This document shows positions 47,724 to 57,500 of a stretch of DNA of 64,000 nt, piece by piece. The notes beneath the pieces were generated by a model. That model searched no databases. It saw nothing but the letters and a program-made list of their open reading frames with translations, and was not told where the DNA came from. The position numbers were made by a program, and so were the translations under genes. The number at the start of each line of letters is the position of its first letter. Positions within the stretch are counted from its first letter, which is position 1. Origin of the DNA: Isoetes taiwanensis (lineage: Eukaryota; Streptophyta; Lycopodiopsida; Isoetales; Isoetaceae). The stretch is from the NCBI GenBank assembly GCA_021234155.1, contig JAJEKV010000106.1:1379002-1443001 (forward strand), given 5' to 3'.

Positions 47724-48190
47724 TTAGAGGAATGATGATGATATTGTTTGTAAGTCAATAGAAATCAACTTGATAACTTCAGATTGCAGGTCTAAAATGC
47801 GACTTATCGTGCTCGTTACAAGTTGTACCCCAATTCTTGACGTCCTTTCATTGTTTAAGACAAATTCAACAGAAGAACTATCTACCTCAAGAGTGCGATC
47901 GATATCCATGACACTCCATAATCCTTTTGCAGCCCTAATGCCAAATCTACTACACAAGTAGAAACACGATCTATACAAAAACCCGCTTGGATATGATATA
48001 TCAATAAATTAACATCCTTAAGAAGATCCTGCTTTGTCTTGAATGAGATTACATTGATCCTTTTACACTTAGTATCATAGCCAAATTCTCTAGACTTGTC
48101 AGCAGCACCATTAGAAGCTAGCCTAGCTTTGACAAATAAGTCATCCTTAAGATTTGTTGCCCTTTGACCTATTAAATTAACTGTGTGTAT
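47724..48190 (-). pseudogene. Unidentified gene remnant, left of the retroelement
   Basis: The minus strand reads NLIGQRATNLKDDLFVKARL, KCKRINVISFKTKQDLLKDV, YHIQAGFCIDR. After a frame change it continues RFGIRAAKGLWSVMDIDRTL to about 47760. Composition is protein-like over about 130 residues, but I do not recognise the family. The family-2 chromovirus inserted at 48190/48191, so the locus continues at 61300. A TTAATTTAATAG just before GTCAAAGGG is a possible splice acceptor, which would put the insertion in an intron. Confidence 0.35.
48186..48190. repeat. Target-site duplication, left
   Basis: TGTAT directly before the LTR start TGTGACG; matches 61300-61304. Confidence 0.9.
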
Positions 48191-49749
48191 TGTGACGTTC
48201 CAGCATAGTATACGGCCCCGTATACTGTGCTGCCTCGTCACGCGTGCACGCCACCCCGGCTGACGTGCACGCCGACGTGTAGCCAGGCTAGTAGCCCCTA
48301 GGGGGCAACTTGCTAGGGATGTGCATTTATTATTAATGTGCACATTCCCAATGTGCACATTTATTAAGGTGCACACCTTTCCATGTGGGCACATTTTGCC
48401 ACCTAGCCATTAAAGGCAAGTGGGCCCATTCCCAATTATCCCACATGCCTAAAGGGGATAATTGAAAACCCTAGCTTACCCCCTTGTCTATTTAGGAGGG
48501 GAAACCCTAACTTGCTCATTTTTCGTTTCTAGAGTTTTAGAGCTCTGTTTCGGCTGCCCCAAGAGCCAAAACTGCCTCCCAGACTCTGTCTGAGAGAATT
48601 GCATCATTAGTTTCCCTTGATTCGAGCAGTTTAGCAGGATGGTCGACCTCAGGTCAGGAGGAGCAACTCAAGGATCAGGTATTTAGGCAATTTAATAGAT
48701 TAAACCATGTTTCAGTCATAGAATCAGTAGGTTTAGCCTATTTAATTGCCCATGGCTGCCCTCTAGATCTCTAGATACCGGACTCTAACTAAAGAACCTA
48801 ACTCTATGATATAGATTAGATCTAGTTCTTTAGTCTTCTGTGATGTATATGGATGATGTATCTCTATGAACTCCTTGTATTGGGAAGGGGGGTAGAGACC
48901 TAAAGCTTGGTAGTAGATGCTCCTAGATTAGCCTCTCTAGCACACTATAGATTCGGCCTGTGCACAAGAACCACACCTGGTTGTGGGTGAAGGGGCCAGA
49001 CTGGCTCATAAGGAGGTTCGTGTTCTGACTCTTGAACGATCCCTCTGGCGTGTAAAGTCTACCGGGGATCATTGTGACTAGGTCTAATGGCTTACCACTG
49101 AGTGTGGGCTCGACACCCGTGAAGTGGTGTACACTTTCCATTGGGTTCAAGTCGAATAAGGGCAGTGGCCCTCTAGTCACCTTGAGTCAGCATGTAGATC
49201 TCTGGAGGGAGAGATCCCTACCTGCCCCATCGGAACTGGGGAGATGCAACCCAGGAATAGCCCCTTTGGCTATGCATCCGGCGGGCTACAGTCAGGTCCC
49301 AACACTTTTCAGCCTACTCTGCAAAGTGTGCACAGGAGGGGCGGATGGAGTGGACAACCCTATGCCATGTTCTTATTCCAGCCAAATCCATTGCCATGAA
49401 CTCTGTCTGCAATGAACTCTGGAGACCCAAGCCGTCAGTCACCCCTTCGAGTCTGAGCCTTGGGTAGGATCCCTATGTATGATGCTGATCATTGTCTATG
49501 CAGATGTTGATGCACCACCCTTCAAGGTGGATATGTGATTATGTTTTATACTGACATGTATGTTTACGCTTCCGCAGCTAGGTAGGCCCTGAGGGAGACG
49601 GGGTAAAATGACCCCTTCACTCTTCCCACTGGAACCCGTCACGGTTGCAGTGTCATGTGGAGGGCCCTGTATCGGCATGGAGCTGGTATGGGGGATGAAC
49701 TCCTGTTTGTATACGGTGAGTGCACCGTATGCGAGTAGGGGACGCCACA
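48191..49749 (+). repeat. 5' LTR, family 2
   Basis: 1559 bp, TGTGACGTTCC to GACGCCACA. Near its start AGTATACGG-CC-CCGTATACT is a 9-bp inverted repeat. A block around 48325 repeats AATGTGCACATT. Near its end is the conserved stem at 49711-49730. Confidence 0.95.
49711..49730 (+). promoter_or_regulatory. LTR-end inverted repeat, family 2
   Basis: ATACGGTG-AGTG-CACCGTAT, an 8-bp stem 19 bp before the LTR end. It is repeated at 61261-61280 in the 3' LTR, and has a base-paired variant in the family-1 LTR (5449-5468). Confidence 0.75.
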
Positions 49750-49750
49750 G

Positions 49751-49762
49751 TGGTATCAGAGC
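49751..49762 (+). other. Primer binding site, initiator tRNA-Met
   Basis: TGGTATCAGAGC starts one base after the 5' LTR and is complementary to the 3' end of plant initiator tRNA-Met. Minus-strand DNA synthesis would start here. Confidence 0.95.
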
Positions 49763-49953
49763 AATGTTCTTGGAGACCAAGAGCAAAGCACTGGCCATGC
49801 TCCCAGTAGTACTAACTTGATAGGATCCTTAAGCCTCGAAAAATGGAAAAAAAAAATTCTCATTTTTGTAGTTATGCTAAGCTAGTAACAGTTAAAATGA
49901 ATGAAAACATAAAAAGACTAAAATTGGTGAGCCAACCTTCAAAAAGTAGGGTG

Positions 49954-50020
49954 ATCTCACACGTCGCGCCAGGACAGATAATGAGAATCTCATTATCGGG
50001 CTGGGCGCAACGTGTGAGAT
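49954..50020. repeat. 67-bp hairpin 1 (upstream pair, H3-like gene)
   Basis: ATCTCACACGT at the left pairs with ACGTGTGAGAT at the right. Inner arms CGCGCCAGGACAG and CGGGCTGGGCGC pair imperfectly, and AATGAGA / TCTCATT closes the loop. One of four near-identical copies in this element, 202 bp before the next one. Confidence 0.9.
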
Positions 50021-50155
50021 ATTCAGCTTGAAACACACTAAAAAGTTATAAATCACAGAAAAATAACTTGATAATTCTAAATTTAAGCTAAGAAGTAGAA
50101 GAATTGGCATGTTACATGCTTAGAAAGTACAAACTTTAGCAGCGGGACCCACCAT

Positions 50156-50222
50156 GTCTCACACGTCGCGCCAGGACAGAAAATGAACTTTTCATTATCG
50201 GGCTGGGCGCAACGTCTGAGAC
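50156..50222. repeat. 67-bp hairpin 2 (upstream pair, H3-like gene)
   Basis: GTCTCACACGT pairs with ACGTCTGAGAC (one mismatch); loop end AATGAACTTTTCATT. 78 bp before the TATA box of the H3-like gene. Confidence 0.9.
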
Positions 50223-50299
50223 AATGCTTGAATTTAGGTGTTCTAGGTGTTCCAGATGACCCCAAAAGGTAGTTTGAAATTTGACCTAAAATCGACCCC

Positions 50300-50308
50300 T
50301 ATAAATAG
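50300..50308 (+). promoter_or_regulatory. TATA box of the H3-like gene
   Basis: TATAAATAG, 109 bp before ATG 50409. Followed by GATCTAGGCGCCCCCATTTC and later CAAGGCGATCTTC. The second cargo gene has the same box, CCCCCATTTC and TTAGGCGATCTTC in the same order. This supports an internal promoter separate from the LTR. Confidence 0.7.
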
Positions 50309-50408
50309 ATCTAGGCGCCCCCATTTCCGCGTCCCGTCCTTAGAAAATCTGCTCTCGTTTGCCAAGGCGATCTTCTGGCGCATAGCTCGGATCGGCGAAC
50401 CGTCGAAT

Positions 50409-51654
50409 ATGGCCCGGACAAAGCAGACTGCTAGGAAGCCTCACCGAGGCAAATCGTCCAGCGCCAGTGACCCCGCCCTGATACAGAGGATATTGCAAGA
50501 ACACCTTTTCAGGCAAGGCGAATCTTCATCAAGTGAAGAGGCAGACTCGGACCAAAGCGACAGAACATAGGTCGTAGGGGAGGAGCAGCCGGATGTCATG
50601 CACCAAATCCTCGAAGAAATCGCCGAGGAGGAAAGGAGGAGCAAGGAGGAACGGGAGCAGAAGGGACAACCGACCGTCGAGGAACAACTCGAAGCTTGGG
50701 CCCGTCTGCATGAAGCTGAGGAGAGAGAGGAGCAGCGGCAGCCGAAGCTTAGCCCCGCTGAAGAAGCAGACCTCGCGGCGTTCATCAGCAAATATGAAGC
50801 CAAAGAGCGCCGCCGGGAGAGGAAAACAAAGAGACGGGAGGACGAGCCAACCACAGCCGGCGAGCCGAAGAGGAAGAGGGCCAAAGGCATTAAGGCGGGC
50901 AAGAGAACAGTTGTGAAGGTTGGTAAGCGAACGAAAGGTCCCGTCATCAATGAGCCATCAGGCGAGCAGACCCCGCCTTCTACCGACGACTCGGACGAAG
51001 ATTACGCCCCCAACATCAGCAAGCTCTTCAAAACCCCTGGCCGTGGAGAAGGAAGTACCCGGGCAGGTGGCACTTTGGCGGAGCAGCGGCGGCAAAGCGC
51101 CGGCCCCACCATTCCCGACGTGGGATAGGGTTAAAGCCCCGCGACCACAACGGGAGGCGTACGTGATAGACCCCGTCAAGGTCTATCAGAAGAAGATCAA
51201 GGAGCACAACGCCTACATGGCGAAGTGGGAGGCATACAATGCTTACTATCAGGAGCACAGGGTGAGAACAATTGAAGGCGGACGCCCGACAAAAAGCCAG
51301 ACCCTGAAGCCGCCGCCACCCAGGCCCAAGCATCCCAGAGCACCAGGAAAGAAGCGAACCAGCAGCAAGCAGAAGGAGCAGAGAGCCCTCAAGGAAATCC
51401 GGCACTTCCAGTGAAGTTACGGACTCTTAATCCCCCGGGCACCGTTTCAACGCTTGGTCCGAGAGGTTATGCAAGAGTATAACACAGACATGCGGGTGAC
51501 CGACGAAATGTTGTTATGCTTACAGGAAGCAGCAGAGCAAAAACTGGTGCAGCACTTTGAAGATTCGACGGCCTGCACAGTTCACGCGAAGAGGGTCACA
51601 CTTATGAGACAGGATATGCATTTGGCTAGACACATCAAGGGAGAACGCCCTTGA
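50409..51654 (+). pseudogene. Retroelement-borne histone H3-like gene with long insert (interrupted)
   Basis: Begins MARTKQTARK, identical to the start of histone H3, then PHRGK, so residues 1-9, 13 and 14 of H3 are kept (K4, K9 and K14 present; S10 is Pro). About 325 residues of charged sequence follow: Ser/Glu-rich, then Glu/Arg-rich coiled-coil-like (50598-50830), a basic KRKRAKGIKAGKR segment that could be a nuclear signal, and KKIKEHNAYMAKWEAYN. From 51385 it is H3 again: [41 protein letters not shown], about half identical to H3 from the alpha-N helix to the end, with the natural H3 end point. Residues matching H3 Cys110, His113 and Asp123 are kept. Broken by TAG at 50568, a frame change between about 51020 and 51128, and TGA at 51412. 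An intact relative would give a protein of about 415 residues able in principle to pair with H4. Confidence 0.9.
51385..51654 (+). other. Histone H3 fold region (alpha-N to C-terminus)
   Basis: Separate entry for the diagnostic part. Starting at ALKEIRHFQ it follows H3 without gaps for about 89 positions to GERP and the stop. PFQRLVREV fits the H3 signature pattern. The TGA at 51412 takes the place of a basic residue in the alpha-N to alpha-1 link. Confidence 0.93.
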
Positions 51655-51798
51655 ACTTCTTGTAAATAATGGAAATTTTTGTTAATATAAAGAATTTTTG
51701 AGCAAATAATATGTTTAATCTTACTTAACTAGGTTAAGATATTGATTTCTGGCTTTTGTTTTGGTCAAATTGGACATTTTGAGCAAAATTGAGACGAT
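51655..51798 (+). terminator. Candidate polyadenylation region after the H3-like gene
   Basis: T-rich and A-rich sequence with AATAAT, AATATAAAG and AATAATATG just after the stop, of the sort plant 3' ends use. It supports the cargo gene having its own transcript end, but is not proof. Confidence 0.35.
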
Positions 51799-51865
51799 GT
51801 CTCACACGTCGCGCCAGGACAGAAAATGAACTTTTCATTTTCGGGCTGGGCGCAACGTGTGAGAC
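51799..51865. repeat. 67-bp hairpin 3 (upstream pair, second cargo gene)
   Basis: GTCTCACACGT pairs with ACGTGTGAGAC, 11 bp perfect. Loop end AATGAACTTTTCATT, as in hairpin 2. Confidence 0.9.
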
Positions 51866-51997
51866 CATGCCCAAATAGGCCCAAAACTGCTCCAAATTGA
51901 CCAAATAAGAAGTCAATTCTGCCTAACTCGACGAGTCCAGTAGGATTAGACCCTTAGATCACCCAAATTGATCAAGTTTAGCCCATTTAGAGCCCAT

Positions 51998-52064
51998 GTC
52001 TCACACGTCGCGCCAGGGCAGAAAATGAACTTTTCATTATCGGTCTGGGCGCAACGTGTGAGAC
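51998..52064. repeat. 67-bp hairpin 4 (upstream pair, second cargo gene)
   Basis: Same outer stem as hairpin 3, starting 199 bp after it. Base differences (CAGGGCAG, CGGTCTGGG) lie in the imperfect part of the stem. 191 bp before the second TATA box. Confidence 0.9.
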
Positions 52065-52255
52065 CTCTCAGCATTTTCTTCACCATGCCATATCCAAATG
52101 ATCTCCAGTTTGTTGCAATAGGCTCATTAGTTGTTCTTAGCATGCTCAAATCCTAAAAGTAGTCTTCAAATTCGTAATTACACCTCTTATCAGGTCAGAA
52201 TCGCCCAATTTCAGTAAATTCTAGGTCATCCAAAAATTAGGGTTTTTCCCTTTTC

Positions 52256-52264
52256 TATAAATAG
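52256..52264 (+). promoter_or_regulatory. TATA box of the second cargo gene
   Basis: TATAAATAG, 122 bp before ATG 52378, followed by GTCCCCCATTTCTC and CTTAGGCGATCTTC, paralleling the leader of the H3-like gene. Confidence 0.7.
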
Positions 52265-52377
52265 GTCCCCCATTTCTCATTTAGCACCCTACAAGTTTGT
52301 TCTCGACTGCTTAGGCGATCTTCCAGCTCCCTGAGGTGCTTCTGCATTTGTTTGATACTCTCTTCTTCGCTAGATCA

Positions 52378-53899
52378 ATGGCCACTGCTGACTTCAGGCG
52401 ATGGTACAGCGCCAGTGCCCATGCTGCCGAGGCGGATGTCAATGACATCTTCTGAGTCTTTGGGAAGGAAATAGATGTCCAAGCCACTCTGAATGCAACC
52501 CCAGCATACAGACAAGTTTTAGCAGAGTTCCAAGCTAGGGTAGGACCCTCCCTCGTCCAGCTCCCCCCTTGCATAGGCTATTTTGTTCCCCGCCCATCCC
52601 TTCAAACAGCTTTGGGTGATGTCCTGAACATCGCCAAGTACTTAACTAACAAAGCACAGAGGCTGCCAGACTACATGGTCCTGACAGTTAACAGGACCAA
52701 GTATTTCTCTTACACCGCCGCCCTAGCTATTTTCCTATCCCACCGTGCCGAAAACCCAATGGGGGCAACCTCTATCCCTCCGATGGAGGTGGACCCCATA
52801 GCAGCCCAAGCAGAAGAGCAGATGCTTTTGCAGTACCAGCAGGAGCAAGAAGGAAGAGAAGAAGAAGAGGAGTCGGACGACGAAGAGTACACGAAGCTCG
52901 ACTCAGACGAAGAACGGCGCCAAGCAGAGGAGGAGCTGGCCAACATCGAGCGGAGCCGACAGACCCTCAGAGTCGCTCCACCACTTGGGCTAGGCATCAC
53001 AAGCCTAGCCCCCATCATCATCAACGGAGAGGAGTATCTACTCCTCAGTGACATACAGAATCTTCCCGAATGCAGGGAGAGGGAGCTCCGGCTCGATGAG
53101 CTGCTACACCAACTACGGCAGCAACCGGATTTGGACGACTTCATCGTCCGGGGAGCCTCAGACTTCCCGCTTCAAGTGCGAGAAGCCGACACCTACACAG
53201 GGGAGTCGACTTCCGACGTCCAGGCCTACAGCAGCATAAGACAGGTTATGGAGACCGGAGACCGGAGACCTGCCATCCGAAGAAGAGTTCCTCGCCATTC
53301 AGGAACGGATGGGGATCAGAGGCAAGACCACCAGCATCCTGATGCCGAGCCCCTCGACACCACCTCCAGCAAGAGGAGCAGGAATCGACATCAGGCGGAT
53401 CGACTCAACAATTGCAGACTAACGAGAACTGACTGAGATAGAGGTCGACGAGTATGCCGGACGGCATAGAGCTGGAGGCCAAGCAAGTGGGGAATCATCT
53501 GCGACACACAATGACAGGTCGCTGAGGTACTACCTGCCCCTGCTACTGGATGGGAGAATAGTGGTGATACACCGCAAATTCAGCCCACGGGGTGAAGAAG
53601 GAGTGTTCATGCTTATTGCACTCTCAGGCTTCGGCAGGCATGCTCGAATAGCGGCAAATGTCGACTATGCTGTCCTAGTCAAGAGAGCAATGGCACTCGA
53701 CCTCTTCGACTTCGCCGTGCCCCACCGACGGCAGGGAAGATTGGCAGTGACCTCCGACCGCAGGGTGGAAGAGTTGGTGACGGCCTTGCAGGGCGGGACA
53801 TCAACCAATGTCCTTAGGAACTTGGGACACTCCATAGGAACGGCTCAAGTTAGAAAGTTCCTTGAGGACAACCCATCTTACCGGCGATTTCAAGATTAG
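52378..53899 (+). pseudogene. Second cargo gene, unknown protein with acidic middle (interrupted)
   Basis: ATG 52378 (MATADFRRWYSAS). The first 140 residues are non-repetitive and globular-looking (TPAYRQVLAEFQARVG, LNIAKYLTNKAQRLPDYM). Next comes a strongly acidic tract (EGREEEEESDDEEY, LDSDEERR, about 52847-52920). IIINGEEYLLLSDIQNLP follows, and finally a conserved-looking C-terminal block (YYLPLLLDGRIVVIHRKFS, GFGRHARIAANVDYAV). Lesions: TGA at 52453, a frame change at 53251-53268 where GACCGGAG is duplicated, and TAA at 53420. I recognise no family. The acidic tract resembles those of histone-binding proteins only in composition. An intact version would have about 500 residues. Confidence 0.6.
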
Positions 53900-54118
53900 T
53901 TAAACTCTTGATCCCGGAGATTTTGTACTAAAATATTATATAATATAAATATAATTTCTTTTGCACTTTAAACGTTTTGTTGATATATTTTGTTCCACAA
54001 CTATGCCAACAAACCACACATAATGCAAGAGAGCAAGTAAAACTAACCATATAGCCATGAATTACTTGTGTATGCAGCTAGAGGCCTAAGCTCAGGGGAA
54101 CGACAACGCCGAGACCAT
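53900..54118 (+). terminator. Candidate 3' end of second cargo gene and gag leader
   Basis: AATATTATATAATATAAATATAA just after the stop is a plausible plant polyadenylation region. TTGTGTATGCAG ending at 54077 could be a splice acceptor for gag. Confidence 0.35.
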
Positions 54119-54523
54119 ATGGAAGAACAGAGTCCGCCCAGGCCACCCCCGACAAGGAACCTGTTTGAGGAATTTGGACCCATTACCCCAGAAGAGGAAA
54201 TATCACAGATGAGGACGGACCTTGAGCAGATAAAGGCTTTGCTGGCCGCGCAAGCAGGAGTGGGTTCGGTGGGCAACACTCAGTTGCCTCAAGCATCAGC
54301 TCGGAAAACAGGAAGGGACAAGAAGAGGAGCAAGAGAAGGAGGTCCTCCAGCTCGGAATCCTCCGACTCAAGCTCGGACTCAGACTCCGACTCCGAGGAA
54401 GAGGAAGAGCAGGCCCAGGACCGTAGAGATGCAAGGCAGAGGGTCACTGCAGATGGAAGGCAGAGGGACACCACAGATGGACGACAAGAGACACAAGAGC
54501 CTCTGACTACCAGAAGAAAGTAG
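54119..54523 (+). CDS. gag N-terminal ORF, Pro- and Ser/Arg-rich
   Basis: From ATG 54119: [11 protein letters not shown], then [14 protein letters not shown], an amphipathic stretch ([16 protein letters not shown]), a basic cluster ([15 protein letters not shown]), a long Ser/Asp/Glu run and RQ-rich repeats. It ends at TAG 54521. The gag capsid region continues in another frame (54532 onward, open from about 54427), so expression as one protein needs a frameshift. Such a charged N-terminal part often precedes gag in long chromoviruses. I cannot tell whether the shift is programmed or a lesion. Confidence 0.6.
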   Translation: MEEQSPPRPPPTRNLFEEFGPITPEEEISQMRTDLEQIKALLAAQAGVGSVGNTQLPQASARKTGRDKKRSKRRRSSSSESSDSSSDSDSDSEEEEEQAQDRRDARQRVTADGRQRDTTDGRQETQEPLTTRRK

Positions 54524-54531
54524 ACTCTGCA

Positions 54532-57500
54532 TTGGGAAATGTTTGGAAGGCCAGGAAGCTCGAGCAATTCTCAGGCGAAAACAGGTCAGGCATGGAGGCA
54601 GAGGCTTGGCTCGATGAGATGAGTGAGTATGGCAACGCCTATGGTATGAAGGACAAAGATAAAGGCAAGGTGGCAACAACCAACCTGAAAGAAGCAGCAC
54701 GCATTTGGTGGAAGGGGTATGCAAAGGCCCATGGCTTGAGCAGGGATGCTTGCAGGTTCAGAAAGTTTGCTAAAGCCTTCAAGCGCCACTACGTCCCAAG
54801 AGAGCACAAATCCAGCATGATGCAGCAGTTCTACAGATTGCAGCAAGGCAACAAATCAGTCCAGAAATATACAGAGGAATTCATGAGGCTAAGGCTGTAT
54901 GTACCAAAGTTGGGTGAAAAGCATGCAGTGGAGAGCTATATTGAGGGGCTGAATGAGGAGATCCGCAAGCTTGTAAGGGCAATAAACCCTAAGACAGTAT
55001 CAGAAGCAGAGTCCAAGGCAATAAGCTTGCAAGGGACAGGACCTCAGAATAGCGGGCAGAGGCAGCAGTATTATCAGGACAAAGGCAAGGCAACAGGGAG
55101 TTATAGCCCTAGGGCAGCCAGCCCAGGCCCAGCTAGAGCCCCATATGGTGGCAATCAGGGGAAGCAGCAGGAGAAGAAGCAGGTGTCCTTCAAGGACAAG
55201 CAGGAAGGGTCAAACTACTCCAAGGCAGTGCGATCCTTTTTGCAGGCGATGCCGAAGGAAAAGAGGCAGGAGTGCATAGAAAAGCAGCTTTGCTTCAGGT
55301 GCTTTCAGCCAGGCCATAGGACAGCGAACTGCCCCTACGTCATGAGTGCGGCGCTAGCGGAGTTGGGAGATTGGGACACTCCGTCTGACGACGACGGCGA
55401 AGCAGCCCGCGACTACATTCAGGGTGAGTGTCATATCTTTGCTGCAATAGATACAGAGCAAGCAGAAAGCCAGTATAAAGTAATTTCCACAGTAGGGAAG
55501 GCCAAGGCCAAGTCCTTCATAGTCTTGATAGACTCGGGAAGTAGCCATAACTTTGCATTTCCCAGAATGGTTGAAATGTTGAAGTTGAAACCATTAAAGT
55601 CGAAGCCAAGGCCCGTCGTCTTAGCAAGTGGAGCAGTAAGGCAAACGGCAGGTAAGAGAATTAACTTCGACATTGACTTGCCAGGGATTAATATCCAGAT
55701 GGGGGCAGAGGTAATGGGCATTGGCAAGTATGACCTGATCATAGGAATGGAATATCTTGGACCAACAGGGGCCATCATCGATTGTGGGAAGCGGAAGGTG
55801 ACCTTCCCAATGCCCGACGGCAAGATCATTGAGATCGCAGGTAAAGAAGTTGTTCCCATCATGCAGTGTATGTCTTCTAAGCGGCTGTTCAAGTGCATCA
55901 AGAGCGAGCAGGTAGCTTACATCTTCAAGCTTGAGATTGAAGAGCCGGAGTTGGAGGAAAGCAAAGAAGACAAGGGACTCAGCAAGTTGCCGAAGCAAAT
56001 AGCTAAGTTGATCACGGAATTCCACGATCTCTTTCCAGACGAGATCGAGCATCTCCCTCCTTACAGGGGAGTCGAGTGTGAGATAGCACTCGAACCAGGA
56101 ACGAAGCCGACAAGTAAGGCCCCATACAGAATGACGACGCAGGAGTTGACGGAGCTAAAGAAGCAATTGCAGGAGTTGCTCGACCTAGGTTTCATTAGAC
56201 CTAGCGTCTCGCCGTTTGGAGCACCCATTCTTTTTGTAAAGAAGAAGGATGGTAGCTTGAGGATGTGCATAGACTATAGGCAGTTGAACAAGCACACCAT
56301 CAAGAACAAGTATGCGCTCCCCAGATCAGATGACTTGATGGATCAGCTCCAAGGTGCAAGGGTCTTCTCCAAAATAGACTTAAGGTCAGGATATCATCAG
56401 ATCCGGATAAAGGAAGAAGATATCCATAAAATCGCCTTCAGAACGCGGTATGGGCACTATGAATTTACGGTAATGCCTTTCGGCTTATCGAACGCCCCCG
56501 CGACGTTCATGAGGCTCATGAACGACATCTTCAGGGAGTTCTTAGACACCTTTGTGATTGTATTCTTTGACGATATTTTGGTGTATAGCAGATCCCTTGA
56601 AGAACACGTACAACACTTGAGGAGAGTGCTGGAAAAGTTGAAGAGGCACCAGTTGTACGCCAAGTTGTCAAAGTGTCACTTCGCAACGGAGAAGGTGGAA
56701 TATCTTGGTCATGTGATCTCAGCAGAAGGAATCTCGACGGATCCTGCCAAGATTGAAGCAGTGATTCAGTGGCCGGCACCGAAGAATGTGCATGAGGTCA
56801 GAAGTTTTCTCGGGCTAGCAGGGTACTACAGGAAGTTCGTGAAGAACTTTGCTAAGATAGCGGCCCCGCTAACAGACTTGACGAGGGCGGAGAAGGTGAA
56901 AGACTGGGTAGTGCATTGGCACAAGAAAGCCCAAGCAGGGTTTGAATTGTTGAAGGAAGCTTTAACAACCGCCCCAGTCTTAACCCTGCCAGACCCAGAG
57001 AAGGATAAACTTGTAGCCACAGATGCGAGCAAGATAGCTACAGGTGCAGTGCTCATGCAAGAAGAGCGTGTGGTAGCGTATGACTCAAGGAAGATGAACG
57101 ACGCCGAAACGCGCTACCCCACGCATGATCAGGATTTGCTTGCGGTTGTCAGGAGAATTTGGAGGCATTACCTTTTGGGAAGGAAGTTCCAATTGGACAC
57201 AGATCATCAGAGCCTCCAGTATGTATTCACACAACCACACCTCAACCTGAGGCAGAGAAGGTGGATGGAGTTCCTTGAAGAGTATGACTTTGATATAGTC
57301 TACAAGCCAGGGAAGCTCAATGTGGTAGCGGATGCGCTTTCAAGGCATCCCCTGACAACTAGAGTGCATTGCAATGCAATTTCGACGCTCTCCAGCGACT
57401 TTGGTAAGAAGATTGAAGAGTCCTTGCCAACGGATGTGGATTTCAGGGAAGTATGGGCAAGCCTCTCTAGGGAGGCTAGAACAGATAAGCAGCGGGAAGC

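Noticed and set aside
47882-48394. 170-residue minus-strand ORF starting in the LTR
   Set aside because: Its first third is LTR sequence (a similar minus-strand frame occurs at 59655-59945). Only the part left of 48190 was kept, as a gene remnant.
49074-49820. ORFs inside the family-2 LTR (also at 60654-61388)
   Set aside because: They lie in the LTR, are short, and differ between the two LTRs by indels; no domain.
50409-50438. MARTKQTARK as a chance match
   Set aside because: A ten-residue identity could in theory be chance, but an H3 fold with the correct C-terminal end follows in the same gene, so chance is not credible.
50409-51654. An ordinary host histone H3 gene or processed pseudogene trapped in the element
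   Set aside because: A host H3 has 136 codons without the roughly 325-residue insert, and the fold here is only about half identical to H3, far more diverged than any recent host copy would be. The shared promoter cassette with the second cargo gene also points to an element gene.
53561-53899. C-terminal block of second cargo gene as another histone (H4 or H2A)
   Set aside because: No histone signature motif and no gap-free match to any core histone that I can see.
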